Shown here: one piece after another, positions 35,562 through 46,500 of the stretch | How positions within the stretch are numbered: the first letter of the stretch is position 1 | Layout: each line of letters opens with the position of its first letter | NCBI RefSeq assembly: GCF_014851395.1 | Contig: NW_024043372.1 | Coordinates: 20,444,977 to 20,508,976, forward strand | Reading direction: 5' to 3' | Length of the DNA: 64,000 nucleotides | DNA from: Micropterus salmoides | Taxonomy: Eukaryota; Chordata; Actinopteri; Centrarchiformes; Centrarchidae | Made by a program: the position numbers and the translations under genes | Notes under the pieces: model-generated | What the model was told of the DNA's origin: nothing | What the model saw: the letters and a program-made list of their open reading frames with translations, nothing else | Databases searched by the model: none

Positions 35562-37196
35562 CAGTGGGTACGGAAAGTATTCAGACCCCTTTAAATTTTT
35601 CACTCTTTGTTTCATTGCAGCCATTTTCCAAAAATCAAAAAAGTTCATTTTATTTCTCAGTAATGTACACTCAGCACCCCATCTTGACAGAAAAAAACAG
35701 AAATGTAGAAATTTTTGCAAATTTATTAAAAAAGAAAAACTGAAATATCACATGGTCATAAGTATTCAGACCCTTTGCTCAGTATTTAGTAGAAGCACCC
35801 TTTTGATCTAATACAGCCATGAGTCGTTTTGGGAAAGATGCAACAAGTTTTTCACATCTGGATTTGGGTATCCTCTGCCATTCCTCCTTGCAGATCCTCT
35901 CCAGTTCTGTCAGGTTGGATGGTAAACGTTGGTGGACAGCCATTTTCAGGTCTCTCCAGAGATGCTCAATTGGGTTTAAGTCAGGGCTCTGGCTGGGCCA
36001 TTCAAGAACAGCCACGGAGTTGTTGTGAAGCCACTCCTTCGTTATTTTAGCGGTGTGCTTAGGGTCATTGTCTTGTTGGAAGGTAAACCTTCGGCCCAGT
36101 CTGAGGTCCAGAGCACTCTGGAAAAGGTTTTCGTCCAGGATATCCCTGTACTTGGCCGCATTCATCTTTCCCTCGATTGCAACCAGTCGTCCTGTCCCTG
36201 CAGCTGAAAAACACCCCCACAGCATGATGCTGCCACCACCATGCTTCACTGTTGAGACTGTATTGGACAGGTGATGAGCAGTGCCTGGTTTTCTCCACAC
36301 ATACCGCTTAGAATTAAGGCCAAAAAGTTCTATCTTGGTCTCATCAGACCAGAGGATCTTATTTATCACCATCTTGGAGTCCTTCAGGTGTTTTTTAGCA
36401 AACTCCATGCAGGCTTTCATGTGTCTTGCACTGAGGAGAGGCTTCCGTCGGGCCACTCTGCCATAAAGCCCCGACTGGTGGATTGCTGCAGTGATGGTTG
36501 ACTTACTACAACTTTCTCCCATCTCCCGACTGCATCTCTGGAGCTCAGCCACAGTGACCTTTGGGTTCTTCTTTACCTCTCTCACCAAGGCTCTTCTCCC
36601 CCGATAGCTCAGTTTGGCCGGACGGCCAGCTCTAGGAAGGGTTCTGGTCGTCCCAAACGTCTTCCATTTGAGGATTATGGAGGCCACTGTGCTCTTAGGA
36701 ACCTTAAGTGCAGCAGAAATGTTTTTGTAACCTTGGCCAGATCTGTGCCTTGCCACAATTCTGTCTCTGAGCTCTTCAGGCAGTTCCTTTGACCTCATGA
36801 TTCTCATTTGCTCTGACATGCACTGTGAGCTGTAAGGTCTTATATAGACAGGTGTGTGGCTTTCCTAATCAAGTCCAATCAGTATAATCAAACACAGCTG
36901 GACTCAAATGAAGGTGTAGAACCATCTCAAGGATGATCAGAAGAAATAGACAGCACCTGAGTTAAATATGAGTGTCACGGCAAAGGGTCTGAATACTTAT
37001 GACCATGTGATATTTCAGTTTTTCTTTTTTAATAAATTTGCAAAAATTTCTACATTTCTGTTTTTTTCTGTCAAGATGGGGTGCTGAGTGTACATTACTG
37101 AGAAATAAAATGAACTTTTTTGATTTTTGGAAAATGGCTGCAATGAAACAAAGAGTGAAAAATTTAAAGGGGTCTGAATACTTTCCGTACCCACTG
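35562..37196 (-). mobile_element. Tc1/mariner transposon, apparently intact
   Basis: 1,635 bp bounded by TA on both sides (35560-35561 and 37197-37198). The outer ends read CAGTGGGTACGGAAAGTATT and its reverse complement. The terminal inverted repeats are 217 bp (35562-35778 and 36980-37196) and I found no difference between them by eye. They hold one uninterrupted transposase gene. All parts needed for cut-and-paste movement are present. Confidence 0.95.
35779..36819 (-). CDS. Tc1-type DD34E transposase
   Basis: Full-length 346-residue transposase, normal for Tc1 elements. N-terminal paired-like helix-turn-helix DNA-binding region: SKELPEELRDRIVARHRSGQ (about 10-29), GYKNISAALKVPKSTVASII, then a GRP AT-hook-like linker (GRPAKLSYRGRR) before the second helix-turn-helix. 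The catalytic domain carries the first Asp in LWSDETKIELFG, the second in FQQDNDPKHTAK and the Glu in SPDLNPIEHLWRDLK; 34 residues separate the second Asp and the Glu, the DD34E signature. The glycine-rich box is KHGGGSIMLWGCF. No stop or frameshift is present. The start is the first ATG after the inverted repeat. Confidence 0.95.
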   Translation of the reverse strand: MSEQMRIMRSKELPEELRDRIVARHRSGQGYKNISAALKVPKSTVASIILKWKTFGTTRTLPRAGRPAKLSYRGRRALVREVKKNPKVTVAELQRCSREMGESCSKSTITAAIHQSGLYGRVARRKPLLSARHMKACMEFAKKHLKDSKMVINKILWSDETKIELFGLNSKRYVWRKPGTAHHLSNTVSTVKHGGGSIMLWGCFSAAGTGRLVAIEGKMNAAKYRDILDENLFQSALDLRLGRRFTFQQDNDPKHTAKITKEWLHNNSVAVLEWPSQSPDLNPIEHLWRDLKMAVHQRLPSNLTELERICKEEWQRIPKSRCEKLVASFPKRLMAVLDQKGASTKY

Positions 37197-37198
37197 TA

Positions 37199-39168
37199 GT
37201 TGTCGGCACAAGACCAGTGGATTGCAGGCGAGAGAGAGAGAGAGAGAAAGGGGTCTCCAAAAAGCATCAGATTAGCTGGAAATTTACAGTGTAAGTTTAA
37301 TGAATAGAGACTGCAGCTCTGTAGCTTTTCAAGATTAAAGCGGAGCTACTGTGTGTAACCCCCAACATTTTGTCCTTAAATACTACATAAATGTCTCACT
37401 GTCATAAAGGTCTAGGAACACTAAACTCTGATCTTGGTAGGCATGTTTCCACAGTAGAGGAAGCTCATATTAAAGGCTAGCAGTATCAACAGATAGAAAA
37501 CCAAAAACAATAATACAACCAACATGATTGGTACATCTGTTTATTGAGGATGTCTACAAATGTTACATATAAAATGAATAAAACAGAATAAAATACCACA
37601 AAAAAAAATAAAAAATGTGGGCAAGGATCTAACATAATACTTTGGACTAACATGAATAAAATGCTTATTTTTAAAAGATTATACAATTATTTAGATTAAA
37701 AACGTTATACAGCTGCAATGAATACTTTTATTTAAAGAAATAATTGTTATTTGTTATTTGTCCAATAACATAATAACTTCAACTTTTGCTGCACTGAGCT
37801 GTGATTACCTACCTGCTGCTTTTGCTGCGCCATTACTTTGTCATTGTCTTCTTCTTCTGCTTCAAATCCCGCCTTCTTGTCTGATGAACTTCATGTCACG
37901 CAACATGACTTACATTCCGCAAAAACAACAGACATATTCTCTTCTTCGATTTTTCCTCTGTTGAACAAAAGTTACTGTAATGTTATTTTTAGAACACATA
38001 AAAGCTGCATGGGGGGATTTACTTAGGCCAGACTATGCTCCTGCTGAGTTTTTCTGTAGGCTACGACTTAAATGCTATCTGTCTACTCATGTAAATGGGT
38101 GATATAAGTAATACAACAACCCCTAACCCTAACCCTATTGTTGGAAGAAAACAGCCCACTTTTTCTTAGACCTGTAGACCACTACTGACCTCAGAATTAG
38201 CTACCCAAACAAAAACAAAAAATCTAAATCTAATAATTACTTTTGGTAATATTATTTGGGTGGGGCCTAACAATGTCCATGCAGCTCAACAACAAACAGC
38301 AGACAGCCACAGATAGAGCCTAGCTAGAGAACATAGTGCAGCATTTAGCAGCTGAAGAGCCAGATAATTCCTTCAAGATTTGGTACAGACCGAAGACGAG
38401 AGAGAATCTTAGACTTCACCAGGTGGACAGAAACTTGACTCCAAATTAATGATAATGTTGTTCCGTAACTGCTGGATGTTTAAATAAGCATCTGTTATGA
38501 AGTTCATCATGACGACTTAAAAAGTGATATGTCAGTGCAGGGCTGGCCCGTGGCATAGGCGACATAGGCGACTCGGTACGAACAAACTCCGCCCAGCTGA
38601 TGCGACACCAGCGTATGTTAGTACCCAAGTGCACCTACCTCGTGCTGTGAGTGGCTATGAGTCACAGCCAGATGTGACAGAGTAGTTACGCTGGTAGTTT
38701 TGCAAAAATAAAAATGTAATAACTGAGGCGTAAACTCTGATTGGGACTGTGAGCTGCACTTTGTCGGAGGTGCTGAAGTGAACATTTGCGTGGATTTGTG
38801 GTGAGATAACTGGATTAAAATGAATTAATTTATATAGCTGGAATTGAGCTTTGATCTGCTTGTAGCAGCATTAAAGGAAAGGATTACCTGGCTAAACCTG
38901 AGCGTGAACATTAACTGCCAGTATGAATGATTAGCTGTGAGGCCACATTTATGATCTGCAATTATTCCTATGTCTGGATTTGACTTTCCAAAAATAAAGT
39001 GTTCAAAGAATACACAGCTGAACAAAATCTGTAGTTACAAATTAGGTTCTGATAATTAAATGTTAATGTTTTTTTCAAACAGTTTCAAACTCTTTGATGA
39101 GGAAACATGTAAGATTAAGTTAAAGGCAAGGGACAATTTAACTGGAAAGACAGATGGTGTTAGACATA
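37199..39168. other. Intergenic region, no gene
   Basis: AT-rich. It contains three CCCTAA-type units at about 38118-38138, which resemble telomere repeat but are too short to call, and a GA run near 37228-37245. No exon recognised. Confidence 0.5.
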
Positions 39169-39176
39169 CCCTAACA

Positions 39177-39487
39177 CCATCCATCCGTCAACCGCTTATC
39201 CTGCGTACAGGGTCGCGGGGGGCAGGAGCCAATCCCAGCTGACATCGGGTGAAAGGCGGGGTACACCCTGGACAGGTCGCCAATCCATTGCAGGGCCACA
39301 CATAGACAGACAACCAGTCACACTCACACCTAAGGACAATTTAGGGTCACCAATCAACCTGCGCCGCATGCCTTTGGACAGTGGGAGAACCCACACAGAC
39401 ATGGGGAGAACATTCAAACTCCACGAAGTAAAGCCAGTGTTTCTTCTGGGAGGCCACAGTGCTATCCACTGGACCACCGGACCACCC
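39177..39487 (-). mobile_element. Short retroposon with 8-bp target duplication
   Basis: A 311-bp insert containing CCAATCCCAGCTGACATCGG and GGGGTACACCCTGGACAGGT, text shared by a very common fish repeat. The octamer CCCTAACA flanks it (39169-39176 and 39488-39495). Its CCATCCATCC end on the left corresponds, on the minus strand, to the GGATGG tail of such LINE-derived repeats, so it is a 5'-truncated minus-strand copy. An 11-bp inverted repeat (39153-39163 and 39171-39181) straddles the left junction. Confidence 0.6.
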
Positions 39488-39495
39488 CCCTAACA

Positions 39496-42151
39496 AAACC
39501 AAAAAAAGAGAATTAAATTAACATATCAAAGATGTTGGTAATGGTGATGCTGAAGGGTAGCGCTATGCTGTATCAGATTGGATCAATTAAAACCACTCCA
39601 TAATTTTCCCATTGAACCATTTTTATGACAATACCGCTATGCTACTGTCAAAAGAAAACTTTAGTTATTATTATATTGAGCTCTAACTTGAAGAATGACA
39701 TTTTTCTTTGAGTGCAACTCTTGGATTTATTTAATGCTTTTAAAGTGCAAAAGGAAAAAAAGGATATGTATAGAAAACATGAACAAGGTACCTTATGTAA
39801 TTTGTTGTCTGAAAACGGTTTAAAACACTGATCACGCTTTACACAGCAAAGATCTTTTGAATACATGTAAACATTTTGTATGCCATAATAATCTCACGTC
39901 GGCTGTGTTTAACGAGCTGCATTTTATGCTGCTTGTTTATGTCATATCTTTCTAAATTATGCCTGTAATTTGCATTTTCAAGTTATCAACAATAGATGTA
40001 GCACTAAGAGGCCTGGAAATCTTTTTGTACTTGACAATGGGGGATAAATATTTTGTATATCCTTAAATAGGACTTGGTGGAAACATTACTTCATGCTCAT
40101 TTCCACACTACAACATGTTTGAATGTTTAGAGCCAGCAGTACTTGAAAACATCTAGCAAAACGCTGTTTAAAAACCTTGTTAACAACAATATATAATAAC
40201 ACACATACACACTGTTGAATTTTTTTTAAAACAAAATATTTAAGACAGCTAAGGTTTTCATTCAGAACCAACCAATGTTTAAAAAACATTGCGAGATTAT
40301 TGTCAAGATTTTATCCAGACATTATTATGACAAGATAACAGTGTTGGTTTGACAGTCACCAAAGTGCATCATTGTCCACTATCTACAAACATTCACACAT
40401 TTAAAAAATGCAGTGAAATAAAGAGACACCTGTTCCGGGACTCAGGCAAAAAGAACTACACAGATGAAAAAGGATGTAGTTGATCGCATTACCAGAGCAA
40501 GAATTCGTGACATTTGTGAAACATGTGGTTCTGATGATTTTAAAGCTTAATTGCGGTGTGTGTGTCCCTATCTCACTTGCACTCTCAGAGAGTTAATTCT
40601 AGTGTATCTGCTCTCTCAAATACAAAGATGGGAATGGGGTGATTTTTTAATCAAATTCCTTTTGTGAGAAGTTTGAATCATAATCATGAGGATGGAGGTT
40701 AATCAAAGAAATGCTGCATGTTTTCACTTGTTGAATTAAGTATTTCTGTGCGTTGAAGATTGTGCCATGCTGTTTATGCAATTAGCATATAGATAAGCAT
40801 ACAATGAGTGCAACAGAAGAAAAAACTGTGAGTCGTCGGTCACTAAAGTCAGAGGTGCAGAAGGATTTAGTTTTTTCAGCTGCCTTCAGGTTAAATTTAA
40901 ATCAGTCCATCAAAAAATGATTTTATCATCTGTTATCACTTCCATAGACGCCTCTTATCAGTTGTTTTACTTGATCAACTAGAATTTTGGACTGGCTTCT
41001 CATAAAAAGCATTGTTTGCACTGCATAATGTGTGTAATGGATAAAACACAAGTTTATTAAATTAATAACAACCTATTATGTGTGTATTCATGAATAAATT
41101 ATTTTAGTGCATGGCTGTGGCCTTTTCCATCTTTGTAAAACAATGCCTCATCTTTGCCCAAAACAAGGGGCAAAATTTGAGTTGTACTTCTGGAAATAAT
41201 CTCTCTACACCACAGTTTAGGTTTTGTTACAGGCTTTATGGTTAGTAGCTTAATGTCATAAATTAATCTCATATTAATTCGGCTGTTACTAGCAATAACC
41301 TAAAATTGGGAATTGCCAGAACACCAAAATTACCGTTTTGGTATTTTATGTAGTTTGTGCTTTTCTCAGATTCTATCCTCTGCTGATTGGAAACTTGAGG
41401 TCAGTGATTTATGACAATATTGATGTTTCATTATTGGAGGAGGGTTTAAGTTTTTTTGTGCTGGACTTGAAGTATTTTTGTATATTGAGTTTTACATTAA
41501 ATGAATGCAGGCTTTCCTACTCTGTTGTTATTTTTGATTTATTTTTTTTAGGAATTCAGTTACATTATGTGTTTCTGTTTGAAATACCACTTAGCTAATG
41601 GGTCTTGTTACACCTTTTACCCAAAGTACATATTGCACATTTAAAAAAATAGCAATGTTTCAAGCTTTCAAATACCTCATGATACATGCATGCAGCTGCC
41701 CAAGAAAAAGGCTTCATACTAAATACAAATCAGAGGTCTGAAAACCAACAAGTACACTTTGGGAATCGGAAACATCTCAACTCCACACAATAACCTAATG
41801 GCAAAAAATGGAATTCCTCTGTGTTTTTGAAGAAATAAACTGTATTGTTTTCTAAATAAAAGGCAGAGGCTAGAAGTGCTCACCAATCTTAACGCACTGA
41901 TTCTGCTGTACTACTTACACAGGGAGGTACATCCTGGCAGCTGTACAGTCCATGTGACAGAGGAAATGCTGTTTGGCTTGCAAACGTCCCTGCTTACACC
42001 CACCGTTTTATATGCAGGAATGGTAACGATGGATTTTGGGATAAAGATGTTTGGGTTAGAGGCCTATATATGACTTTGTTCCTGCCTCTGCTCTCTGGGC
42101 TCGGAAAGCAAAGGGAGGCATGTCTTTGTTTTTGTCTTTTAAATGTCACTG
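39496..42151. other. Region downstream of fkbp5
   Basis: AT-rich with no recognised gene or repeat. The 3' untranslated region and polyadenylation site of fkbp5 should lie in the right part, but I could not fix the site. Confidence 0.5.
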
Positions 42152-43535
42152 TTATGATGGATAGTCCCGACTCCTCCGGCGTCGTTTAATGCCCACTTCA
42201 CCATTCATGCCACTCCTCACGCTTTCATCCCGTCTCCTCTTTGTCTTCCCAATCTGTTGAGGAGAGATAAAGCACAAGTGACTACAGTAGTCTAAAAATA
42301 AACCATTTGTAGAAAGACAAGATATTAAATAGATAAAAACAAAATCCCTAAATTCCTAAAATCATAGACTGCATGTCCCATGATCCATGAAATTGTTCAG
42401 TTGAAATTTGGTAAGAATGTGCCTCCTTGTAGAACAACTGAAAATCTGTTAAAGTAAAGACAATTAAATCAGAACTGTAAAAATGACCAAATTTATATTT
42501 ATCACTGATATTAAGAGATTGTTTAATTGACATTTTGTGTTCTTGCTTTTTACTTCAGAAATATTTCCTTCTCTTTTAACAGAGAAGAGCATCTGCATCA
42601 ATATGTTAGCAAATCACAGGGGAAAATCAAAAAATCCATGGATGAACACTAGAGGTCAGCATAATACAGAAGAAAGCACAATGACACACATGAGGAAGAT
42701 ACAGCAGGACAATTTACTTTCAAAATGTAATTTTAAAAATACATCAGCAATATAAATGTAATACATTTGAATGAAGAAGTCCTGTCCCCAAAATATTTTA
42801 CAGGACATTTATGTGAAAAAACTGCATAAATTTATGACGGATGAGGTGGAGTTGAGGAACCTCGCAGCCAAATGTGCCAAATAACATACCTCAACGTCCC
42901 AGCAATTCCCTCAAGTATTGAGTTGATTGAATTCTATGTGTATAAGGATAAATGTTTTTTTAATTTTGTTTATCCTTTGAAAAGCAAAACAGTATTTTAA
43001 AATATGCTATATAAATAAAATAACTATTTTGTAGGTCATTAAATAATACGATATTTCAAATAGCTAGCTTTCTAAAAAGAATATGATCATCAGTTCCATG
43101 GCATGTGTTTTTGTGTATTGAGAGCATGTGTGTTAGTACACATGATATCATTTTCAGAGTTGTAATTGTTTCTTCTAACTTGACTTATTATTTTTAACAT
43201 TTTATTTACTTAGTTAAAAAAAAGAAAAAAGAAGACCACACACACGAGTCAAGTGTTTGTCTACACTTTTCCAAGAACAGCGAGTTTACAGACCTTGGCA
43301 TCCCATTCTGCAAATTTCTGGAACATGTTGGCGTAGGTCTTCTTGTCCTGTTCATGATGTTCCTTAATCTTCCTCTGGCAGTTGGAAATCTGAGCACGAG
43401 CTGCTCGATTTGAGTGGTTGACTTGCAGCACTTGCTGAAAGTCTGCCATGGCCAAGCTGAACTCGTTACGAAGGAGACGGGCCAGCCCGCGGCGATACAA
43501 AGCCTTCTCATTGTTCTCTTCAAGCTCAATCGCCT

Positions 43536-43592
<57 letters not shown>

Positions 43593-46500
43593 ATTAGTTA
43601 ATATCTCCAGGAAGATTCAACAGCTACAGAGAGACAATGTAGTGAAATTAAATGATATTTAATATAGGCTATCAAATGGGTGTTGCAGCTCACCTTGTTG
43701 CAATTGTCTACTACTTGTGTGAACTCTTTTATCCGCAGGAAACACAACGCTAAATTGAGGTGTGATGTCAAAATAAAGTCCTGTATCCTCTTCTGCTGCT
43801 CTACCCCATTGCCACACTCCATTTCTAGCCAGACAACGAGGCGCTGGTACTGGGTGACAGCCTGGTAGTACCGTCCTGTCTAATAAAGGAAGATAATACC
43901 ATTTCATGAACTTGTTAACAATAAAAAAAATTGCGAGATAAAAGATAAAAAAATATGAATTGGGGCTGTACCTTAAAATACTGATTCCCTTTATGCTTAA
44001 CCCCAGGAGCCAAATCCAGCTTTTCTTTTAAATCCATTTCCCAGGATTCTTTAGCCTTGTGGAAACACAATTAACATGAGTAAACATTGGGATGGGGGTT
44101 GTTTTAGGTCCTCGACTGAAGTTTTCTACATAGGAATTCGTTCAAAGTGTGTTTCAATTAGTTTGTCTTAAATGGAAAAACGAACCACATGTAGTCCCAT
44201 GTATTTAGAATTTGACTGTTTATTTCTTTAGACATAAAAAGTAGAAAGCGGTGCTTACCCTTTGAAAGTCTTTGAGGGTAACTTCGTATATGATGTCTTT
44301 GTCTGGCCCAATTTTGTACTCTGGTTTACCTTCACTTCCAAAGCCATACCTGTGAAAAAATGAAAAACCATGACAGAGCGTGAGCATGTTGATAAAAACG
44401 TTTAGACCTTCATTTTGGATCACCCCACTCCTACATATCAAACGGCCAAACTGGAAACAACAGTATCAACAGTACAGTCAACTCAAGCCATCTGACGATG
44501 AAACTACTGGGATGGAAAAAATTATATCATGTTAAAAAATGCCACTTCTAAATACCTGCCACTGGTGAAGGTTTCCCGCATGTCATAAGTCATACATGCT
44601 CCATGTTCCAAACACTTGCTCAAAATGCATGATATAAAAGGAAAACTCTTTCATGGCACGAGAATGTAGGTTGGTTGGAAAGAAGTACATCATACAAGAG
44701 AACAGCTGGTTTCAATACAACTCCCTTTATAACCTGTTTACTATGAATCTATACCCTAAGGATTTTAATAAGAAACAGAGCCAGTTTGTACAGTTTAATG
44801 CATTTTACAAGAAAATGCAAAGGCTGATGTAGTTCTTAACTGAAAAAAAAACATCTGTAGGTACATGGAATAAGGAGATACTGAAGATATTGAAGCAACA
44901 TTGGCAGAAATGGATGGTTCTGAGTTATACATGCATTATGTTTATAGTATTTTCTGTTCATTTTTGTATGTATTTCTTTATTTTCTTAGTTCAGATTTGT
45001 GTTAGTTGACTACTTGCTGGCAATAGCTCTCAATATGAATTGTTAGAGTACTATGAAATCATAGTACTTATCATAAGTAATGATTTTGCCTTGGAGGATA
45101 ATAGGAAGGGAATGATATGATGTTGTTTGGTCTGTACCGTATGTTTTGTCTATGTTGTTTAAGTTTAAAACAAAACTTCAAAAGGTGGGATAAAAAGATT
45201 ACTATCAGTGAGTGTTTTTTTACCTCTGAGAAGACAGATGAAATACTCCTTAATGTTGATACGGTTGATTTTCTTATATAATTATTGTAGAATTTTTCGG
45301 GACCACATTCTGACTCCATACCCATATGTACTAACTGTAACTGTATTGCTAAAATATTGGATTTTTAAAGATTTAGGGATTTTTCTGGTTGTGGTAAAAA
45401 ACCCATATAAGACTTCATATTAAAATAGCTAAATGATTATGATCATCATCTGACATCATCTACATTAAGTACCATGAAATAAAATGTTCCCGGGGACATA
45501 ATTCTATTTGGTTTTAATTGGTGTAATAAAGGACTACAGGACATAGCATGAAAATCTAGATAATTACCAAAGCAAGCCCACATAAGGACTGGTTCACTGT
45601 AACTGCACTGAGAGAGCAAAAGCAGTGACAAGGATCACATTTTTAAGCTTTTCAGTAACTTACTTTGGTTTTAAGTAAAGTACACAGCACTCTCCTTTCT
45701 GCATCTTGTCCATGGCTTGGTCCACTCCACGAGGAATCCCTTTATCTTCAGCCTCACCAACAATAAAGCTGACATCCCTGCAGTCAAACAGTCGACCACC
45801 ACAGCTTCCCTCCAGGTGCACTGTGGGACATAGGACACAATTTTATTTAACCTCTAACATTAACAGTTTAATGTACTTGTTATCTGGCAAACTGGCACAA
45901 TGTCAATAACGATCCATGAAGAAATAAAATAATTTACCGTCAACAGTTGCTCCATCGTTGGGATTACTGTAACCGTCCCCTTTGACCTTTATTCTTCTTA
46001 AGATGCCACCATCGTCTGTCAGCATCTCTCCTTCAAACTTGAGTAGCTCCATCTGTTTTGGTGTAAAAGTTTACTTAATCATTGTACTACACAAATAGCG
46101 ATATGAAGCAGAATAAAAAATTACAGCTCTGCTTAACTTGGTAAACAGTGCTACAGTAGGTGTGGGAGGAAAAAAACTAATACAGAACAAAAAAACAAGT
46201 AGGAGTTGTCACATAAGTCATGAAAAAATATAAGAAAGGTACAGGTAGACTTTAATCAGACATAAAAACAATTATTATTATTATTATTTAAAAAATTATG
46301 AACGCAACACTTTCAAGACAAGACTTTCTCTATGTACACAAAATCTGTGTTAGTGAGCACTTCTCCTTTGCCGAGATGATCCATCCACCTCACAGGTATG
46401 GCATATCAAGTATTGCTGATCAGACAGCTTGGGTATTTCACAGGTGAGCCTTAGGCTGGCCACAATAAAAGGCCACTCGAGTGTTTTTATATCTTGTTCA

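Noticed and set aside
35283..35811. Frames of 145-167 codons at the Tc1 left end
   Set aside because: They cross a (GT)n run and the inverted repeat of the transposon; not genes.
38118..38138. Interstitial telomere repeat
   Set aside because: Only about three CCCTAA-like units; also seen singly near 35286 and 1165. Too short.
43261..43293. fkbp5 ending by read-through after DAK, with a stop at 43261
   Set aside because: Splicing at 43294 to 42253 restores the conserved exon boundary and family length.
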